Source of the DNA: Pseudomonadota bacterium
GTDB taxonomy: Bacteria; Desulfobacterota; Desulfobulbia; Desulfobulbales; SURF-16
Direction of reading: 5' to 3'
Assembly: GCA_030597865.1 (NCBI GenBank)
Contig: JAUVQZ010000192.1
Location: 1 to 5,535 of the forward strand
Length of the DNA: 5,535 bases
Shown: in pieces, positions 1-5,500 of the stretch
Position numbering within the stretch: the stretch's first letter is position 1
Layout: the number at the start of each line of letters is the position of its first letter
The notes under the pieces: model-generated
Database searches by the model: none
Told to the model about the DNA's origin: nothing
The model's input: the letters and a program-made list of their open reading frames with translations, nothing else
Position numbers and translations under genes: made by a program

Positions 1-2238
1 ACCGGTGAGGGCAAGACCCTGGCCGCCACCCTGCCTGTCTATCTTAATGCCCTGGCCGGCAAGGGCGCCCATGTGGTCACGGTGAATGATTATCTTGCCA
101 AACGTGATGCCGAGGAAATGGGGGAGATCTACACATTCTTGGGTCTGAGCACCGGCTGTATCCTCCATGGCATTGACGATCAGGGGAGGAAAGAGGCCTA
201 CGCCTGTGATGTTACCTACGGCACCAACAACGAGTTCGGCTTTGATTATCTGCGCGATAATATGAGGTTCACTCCGGAGGAATTCTGTCAGCGCGACTTC
301 TTTTTTGCCATTGTTGATGAGGTGGACTCCATCCTCATTGATGAGGCCCGGACGCCCCTTATTATTTCCGGTCCTGCTGATATGGCGGTGGAACTCTATG
401 ACACGGTCAACCGCCTCATGTCGCAATTCGAAAAGGATGTGCACTATACGGTGGACGAAAAGGCCCGTACCTTGGCCCTCTCCGAAGAAGGGGTGGCCCT
501 GGGCGAGAAGCTGCTCAAGGTGGACAACCTGTACGATCCCCAGAGCATCGAGGCCCTTCATCATCTCAACCAGGCCCTCAAGGCCCACGCCCTCTTCACC
601 CGTGATATCGATTACCTGGTCCGGGACGGCCAGGTCATGATCGTTGATGAGTTCACCGGCCGGGCCATGCCGGGCCGGCGCTACAGTGACGGTCTCCACC
701 AGGCCCTGGAGGCCAAAGAGGGGGTGAATATTGAGCAGGAAAACCAGACCCTGGCCTCGGTCACCTTTCAGAACTTTTTCCGCATGTACGACAAGCTGGC
801 CGGGATGACTGGTACGGCTGATACCGAGGCGGCAGAATTTAAAAAGATCTACAATCTTGACGTGGTCATTGTTCCCACCCATAGGGACATGGTCCGTGAT
901 GATTTTGCCGATGTTATCTATAAGAACGCCCAGGCCAAGTATAGGGCCATTGCCCGCGAGATCAAGGAACTGCACAGCAAGGGCCAGCCGGTGCTGGTGG
1001 GCACCGTTAATATCGAGATCTCGGAGCTCATCTCCAAGATGCTCGAGGGGGAAAAGATCCCCCATTCGGTCTTGAACGCCAAACACCATGAAAAGGAGGC
1101 GGAGATCATCGCCGAGGCCGGTCATTTCGGTAAGGTGACCATTGCCACCAATATGGCGGGCCGTGGTACTGACATCAAGCTCGGCGAGGGCGTGGTGGAG
1201 GTGGGTGGACTCCATATCCTCGGCACCGGCCGCCACGAGTCGCGGCGTATTGATAACCAGCTCCGTGGCCGTTCCGGTCGCCAGGGCGATCCTGGTTCCT
1301 CCCGTTTTTACCTCTCCCTTGAGGATGATCTGCTGCGTATCTTTGGCTCCGATCGCATTGCCGGCATTATGGACAAGCTCGGCATGGAGGAGGATGAGCC
1401 CATTGAGCACTCCATGATCTCCAAGGCCATTGAGAATGCCCAGCGCAAGGTCGAGGGCCATAATTTTGATATTCGTAAGCATCTCCTTGAGTATGACGAT
1501 GTCATGAATATGCAGAGGAAGGTGATCTACAAGCAGCGCCGGCAGGTGCTTGGCAGCGATAATGTCCGGGATATCATCCTTGATATGATCCATGACCTGG
1601 TGGATGATGTCAGTCTCAACAGCTGCCAGGACAAGCTGGCCTCCGAGGATTGGGATTGGGACCATATCGCCGAGCAGGTCATGGCCACCTTTGGTCTCAC
1701 CCTGGAGTGGGACCAGGACGCCAAGACGGGCCTCTCTCCGGATGCCTTTGATGATCAGCTACTCTCCCTTGTTAAGGGTGCCTATGCGGCCAAAGAGGGG
1801 GAGCTGGGAGATGATCATATGCGCTATCTGGAGCGCATTGTTCTTCTCCAGATGGTGGATAATAACTGGAAGGATCATCTCTTTAGTATGGATCATCTCC
1901 GTCAGGGTATTGGCCTGCGCGGCTATGGCCAGAAGAACCCCCTTGATGAGTACAAGAGGGAAGGCTTTGCCATGTTCACCACGATGATCGAAACGGTGAA
2001 GGTGAAGACCGTTGCCACCCTGTTACGTATCCAGGTGGCCTCTGAATCAGACATGGAGGAGATGGAGTCCCGTCAGCGCGTTAAGCAGGAGGAGCAGCTG
2101 GCCTTGAGCCGGGCCCAAGGCCCCGGTGACGAAAAACAGCAGCCCCGCCAGCGCCAGGGCGACAAGGTGGGCCGCAACAATCCCTGTCCCTGCGGCAGTG
2201 GCAAGAAGTATAAACGGTGCTGTGGCAAGAAGAGGTAA
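1..2238 (+). CDS. secA: Preprotein translocase subunit SecA, 5'-truncated by the window edge
   Basis: SecA is the cytosolic ATPase motor that pushes unfolded preproteins through the SecYEG channel. The reading frame is open from base 1, so the GTG at 73 is an internal valine and not a start. Numbering from base 1 (745 residues): Walker A remnant TGEGKT at 1-6, YGTNNEFGFDYLRDNM at 73-88, DEAD-type Walker B DEVD at 106-109 followed by SILIDEARTPLIISG. The preprotein-binding region then follows, with IVDEFTGR at 214-221 and GMTGTADT at 268-275 (second nucleotide-binding fold). NMAGRGTDIKLG lies at 384-395 and the arginine-finger motif GTGRHESRRIDNQLRGRSGR at 408-427. The helical scaffold and wing come next, and the C-terminal zinc site CPCGSGKKYKRCC uses Cys729, 731, 740 and 741, which in this family binds zinc and contacts SecB. 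About 100 N-terminal residues are missing, judged from E. coli SecA. No frameshift is visible. It is followed on the same strand by argJ after 101 bp. Confidence 0.99.
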   Translation, partial: TGEGKTLAATLPVYLNALAGKGAHVVTVNDYLAKRDAEEMGEIYTFLGLSTGCILHGIDDQGRKEAYACDVTYGTNNEFGFDYLRDNMRFTPEEFCQRDFFFAIVDEVDSILIDEARTPLIISGPADMAVELYDTVNRLMSQFEKDVHYTVDEKARTLALSEEGVALGEKLLKVDNLYDPQSIEALHHLNQALKAHALFTRDIDYLVRDGQVMIVDEFTGRAMPGRRYSDGLHQALEAKEGVNIEQENQTLASVTFQNFFRMYDKLAGMTGTADTEAAEFKKIYNLDVVIVPTHRDMVRDDFADVIYKNAQAKYRAIAREIKELHSKGQPVLVGTVNIEISELISKMLEGEKIPHSVLNAKHHEKEAEIIAEAGHFGKVTIATNMAGRGTDIKLGEGVVEVGGLHILGTGRHESRRIDNQLRGRSGRQGDPGSSRFYLSLEDDLLRIFGSDRIAGIMDKLGMEEDEPIEHSMISKAIENAQRKVEGHNFDIRKHLLEYDDVMNMQRKVIYKQRRQVLGSDNVRDIILDMIHDLVDDVSLNSCQDKLASEDWDWDHIAEQVMATFGLTLEWDQDAKTGLSPDAFDDQLLSLVKGAYAAKEGELGDDHMRYLERIVLLQMVDNNWKDHLFSMDHLRQGIGLRGYGQKNPLDEYKREGFAMFTTMIETVKVKTVATLLRIQVASESDMEEMESRQRVKQEEQLALSRAQGPGDEKQQPRQRQGDKVGRNNPCPCGSGKKYKRCCGKKR

Positions 2239-2239
2239 G

Positions 2240-2315
2240 AGAGAAATAAAGAAGTATAGAAGTTAGAGAAATAAAGAATGATAACCCTCTTCTCTTTCTT
2301 TACCTCCCCCTAACT
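2240..2315. repeat. Purine-rich direct repeat and imperfect hairpin between secA and argJ
   Basis: The 14-mer AGAGAAATAAAGAA occurs twice, at 2240-2253 and 2265-2278. The second copy is part of an imperfect inverted repeat: AGTTAG (2261-2266) can pair with CTAACT (2310-2315), and TAAAGAA (2272-2278) with TTCTTTA (2296-2302). These leave a 17-nt loop and an unpaired internal section. The stem is AT-rich and no T-run follows it, so it is not a convincing intrinsic terminator. I see no sigma70 promoter with a good -35 here, so secA and argJ may be co-transcribed. That is an inference. Confidence 0.55.
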
Positions 2316-2333
2316 CCTTAAATCGATGGCAAG

Positions 2334-2364
2334 AAAGAGATGAGTAAAAAAAACAAAGAGATGA
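2334..2364 (+). promoter_or_regulatory. Duplicated translation-start context of argJ
   Basis: The decamer AAAGAGATGA occurs at 2334-2343 and again at 2355-2364, 21 bp apart and in the same frame. Each copy carries an ATG (2340 and 2361) with a purine-rich AAAGAG directly in front. No canonical GGAGG is seen. An A8 run lies between the copies (2346-2353). Translation could begin at either site, giving proteins that differ by seven residues (MSKKNKE). I chose the upstream ATG because it gives the longest protein and because its tail is short and basic, as often found at N-termini. The choice is not secure. Confidence 0.4.
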
Positions 2365-3572
2365 CAGCCAACATGGTTGACCCTGGTGAGCTGGTTGTCC
2401 CCGGCTTTCAGGCCGCAGCTGTCAAGGCCGGTATCCGGGGTAAGGATCGCCTTGATATGGCCCTGGTTTTTTCGGAAAAACCGGCCGTTGCCGCCGGGGT
2501 CTTTACCACCTCCCAGGTCAAGGCCGCTCCGGTGATCCTGGGTATGGAGCATCTGCAGGGAGGTTCTGCCCAGGCCATTCTGATTAACTCAGGGGTGGCC
2601 AATGCCTGCTCTGGAGCCCAGGGCATGGAGTTTGCCGGCAATACGGCTGCCATGGTTGCCCAGGCCATGGCTATAAAGATGACGGATGTCCAGGTCTGCT
2701 CCACCGGGGTGATCGGCGAACAGCTCGATCTGACCTGGTTTGAAAGGGGCATACCCGCCCTTGCCAAGGGGCTGCGTGTTGATGGCTTTGCCGATGTGGC
2801 CCAGGCCATGATGACCACTGACACGGTGCCCAAGGTGGAAAAGGTCATCTTTGAGATTGGCGGCCAGCAGGTCTCCATCCTCGGCCTTGCCAAGGGCGCC
2901 GGTATGATCATGCCCAATATGGCCACCATGCTCAGCTTTGTGATGACCGATGCCGCCATTGCCCCTGACGTTCTCCAGTCCATGCTCAGCAAGGCGGCGG
3001 ACCAGTCTTTTAATGTGATCAGCGTCGATGGTGATACCTCCACCAATGACACGGTCCTTCTCCTGGCAAATGGCGTGGCCGGCCATGATCCCATTACATC
3101 GATGGAGAGTGCAGAGGCCCAGGCCTTCCAGGAGGCCCTCAACCGTCTCACCAAGAACCTGGCCCTGAAGATCGTTGCCGATGGTGAAGGGGCCACCAAG
3201 CTCATCACCGTCCGTGTGCAGGGCACCGCAAGCAGGGACGATGCCGAGCTGATTGGCCGCACCATTGCCAACTCACCGCTCTTTAAGACCGCCTGTTACG
3301 GCGAGGACGCCAACTGGGGCCGTATCTTTGCAGCTGCCGGTCGGGCCGGGGTGGCCTTTGATCAGGGCCGGGTGGATATCTTCTTTGATGGGGTGCAGAT
3401 GGTGGCAGGGGGGCTGGGGCTTTTTGCCAACGAGGCGGCGGCCACCGAGGTCCTCAGGCAGGAGGATTTCGTGGTGACGGTGGATCTCCACTCCGGAACA
3501 GAGAGCTGCGAGATCTACACCTGTGATTTCAGCCACGATTATATCAGCATCAATGGTGATTATCGCAGCTAG
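2340..3572 (+). CDS. argJ: Bifunctional ornithine acetyltransferase / N-acetylglutamate synthase ArgJ
   Basis: ArgJ moves the acetyl group from N-acetylornithine to glutamate, recycling it in the cyclic arginine pathway. Many members also make N-acetylglutamate from acetyl-CoA. The frame has 410 residues, a normal length for the family. Family marks seen: VPGFQAAAVKAGI at 20-32, the oxyanion-hole segment STGVIG at 121-126, MTTDTVPK at 158-165, and LAKGAGMIMPNMATML at 183-198. The last contains the Ala195-Thr196 self-cleavage point, and Thr196 becomes the N-terminal nucleophile of the beta chain. Also seen are SVDGDTSTNDTV at 228-239, ANWGRIFAAAGRAG near residue 325, and the typical C-terminal end DYISINGDYRS. 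Whether it is mono- or bifunctional cannot be told from sequence alone. It lies downstream of secA on the same strand and converges on ribF. The start is ambiguous between 2340 and 2361. Confidence 0.97.
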   Translation: MSKKNKEMTANMVDPGELVVPGFQAAAVKAGIRGKDRLDMALVFSEKPAVAAGVFTTSQVKAAPVILGMEHLQGGSAQAILINSGVANACSGAQGMEFAGNTAAMVAQAMAIKMTDVQVCSTGVIGEQLDLTWFERGIPALAKGLRVDGFADVAQAMMTTDTVPKVEKVIFEIGGQQVSILGLAKGAGMIMPNMATMLSFVMTDAAIAPDVLQSMLSKAADQSFNVISVDGDTSTNDTVLLLANGVAGHDPITSMESAEAQAFQEALNRLTKNLALKIVADGEGATKLITVRVQGTASRDDAELIGRTIANSPLFKTACYGEDANWGRIFAAAGRAGVAFDQGRVDIFFDGVQMVAGGLGLFANEAAATEVLRQEDFVVTVDLHSGTESCEIYTCDFSHDYISINGDYRS

Positions 3573-3596
3573 CAGGCAGGCCTATATAAAAGCCTC

Positions 3597-3679
3597 AACA
3601 CAAAGACACAAAGGGCACAAAGAAAGGCAAAACAATAGTCTTTATCTTTGTGTTTATCATTTTCGCTGATTCGCTGATT
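3597..3679. repeat. CACAAAG-type intergenic repeat element between convergent argJ and ribF
   Basis: CACAAAG occurs three times at 8- to 9-bp spacing (3599-3605, 3607-3613, 3616-3622). Its reverse complement CTTTGTG is at 3646-3652. AACACAAAGA (3597-3606) pairs perfectly with TCTTTGTGTT (3645-3654), and the pairing can continue past a mismatch via AAAG/CTTT, so the whole can fold into a long AT-rich hairpin. It is followed by an 8-bp tandem TTCGCTGA (3662-3669 and 3670-3677). Short-period arrays of this type are, as I recall, common in spacers of environmental deltaproteobacterial genomes and give spurious peptides when translated. The ribF stop codon (3678-3680) directly abuts the last unit. 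The hairpin might help end transcription from both sides, but it lacks a GC-rich stem. Confidence 0.65.
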
Positions 3680-4667
3680 ACCGGTTAAACTTCTCTTCGC
3701 AGGACAGGCGTAACTCCTTCTCGGCATCGGCCAATACCTGGCGGGCCTGCTCCACATCATTGCTTATCTGGGCCATCAGTTCCTTTGGGCCGGAGAATTT
3801 CTTTTCATCCCGTAAAAATCTGAGCAGATTGACCTTGATGGGTTTGCCGTAGATATCCTCGTTAAAGTCGAAGATGAAGGTCTCGGCAGTGATGGGGGGG
3901 GCACCGGCATCGTCAGCGGCGAAGGTGGGGTTGATGCCTATATTGAGCACGCCGCCATAACATTTGCCCTGATACACCACCTGGGTGACGTAGACCCCGT
4001 GGCGGGGACAGAGATCCTCGCCGGAGATGTGGAGGTTGGCGGTGGGGAAGCCTAACTCGGCGCCGCCGCGCTGCTTGCCCATCTGGACCTCACCGCGAAT
4101 CTGATAATAGCGGCCCAGGATCTTGCGCACGGCCCGCATATTGCCCTCGTTTACCAGGCGCCTGATTTCTGTGCTCGAGGCAATCACGTCCCCCACATGG
4201 TACGGTTCCACCACGGTGACCGGGAAACTTTTGAGCCTGCCCTGGTTCTTAAGGAAGGTGGTGTCGCCCTGTCTGCCCTTGCCAAAGCAGTAGTCATAAC
4301 CCACCACCAGCTCCTGCATGCCGATTTTTTTGAGCAGGATATTGTCAACAAACTCCGAGGCCGGGGTGGTGGCGAATTGTCTGGTAAAGGGGATGATGAT
4401 CAGCACGTCAATGCCGGCATGGCCGATGAGCTCGCGCTTCTGGTCGCAGGTGGAGATCAGCTTGATACCCGCCTCAGGACGCACCACCTGCAGGGGGTGG
4501 GGGTTAAAGGTGATGGCGACGCTGGTACCCTTGGTCTTGTAGGCCCGGCTCACCACCTCGCTGAACAGGTATTGGTGGCCGACATGGACACCGTCAAAGT
4601 TGCCGATGGTGACGCATGGCTTGTCAAAGGGTTCTTTTATGTCATCAAGATCTGTATAGATTTTCAT
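3678..4667 (-). CDS. ribF: Bifunctional riboflavin kinase / FAD synthetase RibF
   Basis: RibF phosphorylates riboflavin to FMN and then adenylylates FMN to FAD in the cytosol. With the start at 4667 the protein has 329 residues, close to the family's usual 305-330. The N-terminal nucleotidyltransferase half carries TIGNFDGVHVGH (20-31), ITFNPHP (52-58), VGYDYCFGKGRQG (122-134) and ASSTEIRR (163-170). The C-terminal riboflavin-kinase half carries LGFPTANL (205-212), NPTF (246-249) and ETFIFDF (262-268), where Glu262 is the expected catalytic base. The segment ADDAGAPPIT between NPTF and ETF looks longer than in many homologues. It is encoded over a G8 run (3894-3901), where slippage would break the gene. 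The frame stays open upstream to an ATG at 4814, but those 49 residues have no family character, overlap the promoter region, and precede the standard MKIY start. A weak AAGAAG lies 3 nt before the chosen ATG. No FMN riboswitch is seen in the leader. Confidence 0.97.
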   Translation of the reverse strand: MKIYTDLDDIKEPFDKPCVTIGNFDGVHVGHQYLFSEVVSRAYKTKGTSVAITFNPHPLQVVRPEAGIKLISTCDQKRELIGHAGIDVLIIIPFTRQFATTPASEFVDNILLKKIGMQELVVGYDYCFGKGRQGDTTFLKNQGRLKSFPVTVVEPYHVGDVIASSTEIRRLVNEGNMRAVRKILGRYYQIRGEVQMGKQRGGAELGFPTANLHISGEDLCPRHGVYVTQVVYQGKCYGGVLNIGINPTFAADDAGAPPITAETFIFDFNEDIYGKPIKVNLLRFLRDEKKFSGPKELMAQISNDVEQARQVLADAEKELRLSCEEKFNR

Positions 4668-4742
4668 GGTCTTCTTGCTGTTTATGATGGCGGGCAGGTT
4701 CTGTCTTAGGTTGCCCGGAGGTTTCGAACCTGAAAGATTGAT

Positions 4743-4748
4743 ATTATA
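4743..4748 (-). promoter_or_regulatory. Possible -10 element of the ribF promoter
   Basis: On the minus strand a perfect TATAAT lies at 4748-4743, which would start transcription about 70 nt before the ribF ATG. At 17-bp spacing the -35 region reads GTGCAA, a poor match (3 of 6). An aggtttcgaacct inverted repeat (4719-4731, 5-bp stem) lies in the resulting leader. The position, divergent from the tRNA promoter, is sensible, but the weak -35 keeps this tentative. Confidence 0.35.
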
Positions 4749-4844
4749 TTGTGATTGGCCGTTTATTGCACCATGCAAATCATCAGATGAATGGCCAGAC
4801 AAAAGCCTTGACAAGGGGGGGCTAAAGTCGGTACATTCGCTCCA

Positions 4845-4873
4845 TTCAAAGACGTTGACCGGATGACTATAAT
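4845..4873 (+). promoter_or_regulatory. Sigma70-type promoter of tRNA-Leu
   Basis: TTCAAA (4845-4850, 4 of 6 matches to TTGACA) is separated by 17 bp from a perfect TATAAT (4868-4873). The sequence after the -10 is CCGTTGGCGCGC, a GC-rich discriminator of the kind found at stable-RNA promoters under stringent control. Transcription would begin near 4880, leaving a leader of about 55 nt before the tRNA 5' end for RNase P to remove. A second possibility just upstream is TTGACA (4808-4813) with an 18-bp spacer to TACATT (4832-4837). Its spacer contains a G7 run (4815-4821). Confidence 0.65.
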
Positions 4874-4935
4874 CCGTTGGCGCGCAGGGTGAAAGACCTG
4901 GCTCAAAGCATCCCTGATGGGCAAACTTTCAAAAT

Positions 4936-5022
4936 GCCGAAGTGGTGGAATTGGTAGACACGCTAGGTTCAGGGTCTAGTGGGTGCAAGCCCGTGGAAGT
5001 TCGAGTCTTCTCTTCGGCACCA
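4936..5022 (+). tRNA. tRNA-Leu, anticodon CAG, CCA encoded
   Basis: The 87-nt sequence folds as a class II tRNA. Acceptor stem GCCGAAG (4936-4942) pairs with CTTCGGC (5012-5018), with discriminator A5019 and encoded CCA (5020-5022). D stem is GTG/CAC (4945-4947 and 4959-4961), with the GG of the D loop at 4953-4954. Anticodon stem CTAGG/TCTAG (4963-4967 and 4975-4979) closes loop TTCAGGG with anticodon CAG at 4970-4972, reading CUG. The long variable arm has a GGG/CCC stem (4981-4983 and 4990-4992). T arm is GGAAG, loop TTCGAGT, CTTCT (4995-5011). The long variable arm and A73 are leucine identity features. No intron is present. It stands alone with its own promoter and terminator. Confidence 0.97.
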
Positions 5023-5028
5023 GTCATA

Positions 5029-5072
5029 AAAAAGGTCTGTAACTTTAATTAGTTGCAGGCCTTTTTCTTTTT
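5029..5072. terminator. Bidirectional intrinsic terminator after tRNA-Leu
   Basis: Bases 5029-5044 pair with 5051-5066 over 16 positions, 14 Watson-Crick and two U-G wobbles on the plus strand (5036/5059 and 5040/5055). The loop is TTAATT. On the plus strand it ends in a T-rich tract (5062-5072) and lies six bases after the tRNA CCA, so it should end the tRNA transcript. On the minus strand it ends in six T (complement of 5028-5033), so it can also stop transcription coming from the right. Confidence 0.9.
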
Positions 5073-5344
5073 CAAATCCGGTTGCCACGGGCCTTAACCC
5101 CTTCCTTCCGAAGAGGTTGAGCTAAATCGGCTTGTATGTCAGAATATTTTTTGTGTACAAGGGTCATTGCCCCAAGGCGGCAAAGACCTTCAAAATCCTG
5201 AAGTTCCTTGGCAATCCGTTTCTCGGTGCCTTTTGTGCCTTCGGCTACCTCCCAGCGCGTATCAAGTACGTCTTTGTCCGACAGACAAAGAACAGCAGGG
5301 GGGGGCTGTGCGCATATTGTCCTACAGCCTATTTTAAAACTTGG
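5072..5344 (-). pseudogene. Unrecognised minus-strand open frame without start codon, possibly broken or phase-variable
   Basis: The frame runs 90 codons between an in-frame TGA (5345-5347) and its own TGA (5072-5074). The translation is hydrophilic and helix-prone, for example VLDTRWEVAEGTKGTEKR and IAKELQDFEGLCRLG, which is unlike a random antisense frame. The opposite strand reads as cysteine-rich, hydrophobic nonsense. The stop codon sits right beside the bidirectional terminator, as expected for a real gene convergent with the tRNA. No ATG, GTG or TTG occurs in frame until 5165-5167. An ATG at 5313-5315 with AGGA nearby is out of frame, and would join the frame to give 80 residues if the G8 run at 5298-5305 were one base shorter. 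I do not recognise the family and assign no function. It may be a decayed gene, a phase-variable one, a sequencing error, or not coding. Confidence 0.3.
5272..5290. repeat. Short perfect inverted repeat
   Basis: CTTTGTC (5272-5278) and GACAAAG (5284-5290) form a 7-bp perfect stem with the 5-base loop CGACA. It lies inside the minus-strand open frame, eight bases from the G8 run. No T-run follows, so it is not a terminator. It resembles the CTTTGTG/CACAAAG units between argJ and ribF in one arm only, which may be chance. Confidence 0.4.
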
Positions 5345-5489
5345 TCAGGGTATATTTTCGGATAAATTCACCAGTGTCCCTTTTGCTTGGTTTTCTCGGG
5401 CCCGGCATGGTCGAAAAATGAATTGCCCAATACGGCACTCTCGTTTATCTTTACGAAATACGGTTATTGGTCTGCTGATAATGGATCCT

Positions 5490-5498
5490 GGGGGGGGG
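5490..5498 (+). repeat. G9 homopolymer in the ribosome-binding position of the 5501 gene
   Basis: Nine consecutive G lie two bases before the ATG at 5501. A G-run can pair with the CCUCC of 16S rRNA if G-U pairing is allowed, so it may itself act as the Shine-Dalgarno sequence. Its length therefore sets the spacing and strength of the ribosome-binding site. Runs of this length are prone to slippage and also to sequencing error. Confidence 0.6.
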
Positions 5499-5500
5499 CG

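Larger units (their letters stand above)
5073..5500. other. Spacer between tRNA-Leu terminator and the last gene
   Basis: No established gene is seen here. The left part carries the startless minus-strand frame described separately. Plus-strand frames starting at 5132 and 5208 translate into peptides rich in Cys, Phe, Arg and Ser with no family features, so I take them as antisense noise. From 5345 to 5480 I see only AT-rich sequence with no clear structure. A GATAAT hexamer (5477-5482) could be a -10 for the gene at 5501, but no matching -35 is present at a usual distance. Confidence 0.5.

Noticed and set aside
73..75. GTG at 73 as the start of a 721-residue SecA
   Set aside because: The frame is open to base 1 and the upstream residues are the SecA Walker A region, so the gene simply enters from outside the window.
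2408..3271. A long minus-strand frame of 287 residues opposite argJ
   Set aside because: It is antisense to a well-conserved gene, and its composition (Ala, Ser, Thr, Arg) is that expected of a GC-rich antisense shadow.
3597..3679. A CRISPR array in the argJ-ribF spacer
   Set aside because: The units are 7-8 bp with almost no spacers and no cas genes nearby, so this is a short-period repeat and not a CRISPR array.
4668..4740. An FMN riboswitch in the ribF leader
   Set aside because: The leader is about 70 nt, too short, and lacks the conserved multi-helix core. Only a 5-bp hairpin at 4719-4731 is seen.
4668..4814. An N-terminal extension of RibF by 49 residues from the ATG at 4814
   Set aside because: The added residues have no RibF features, cover the divergent promoter region with a minus-strand TATAAT, and precede the usual MKIY-type start of the family.
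5008..5117. CCGAAGAG (5108-5115) as an attachment-site copy of the tRNA-Leu 3' end
   Set aside because: The match is only 8 bp and inverted. Integration at a tRNA gives a longer direct repeat, and no integrase gene is present.
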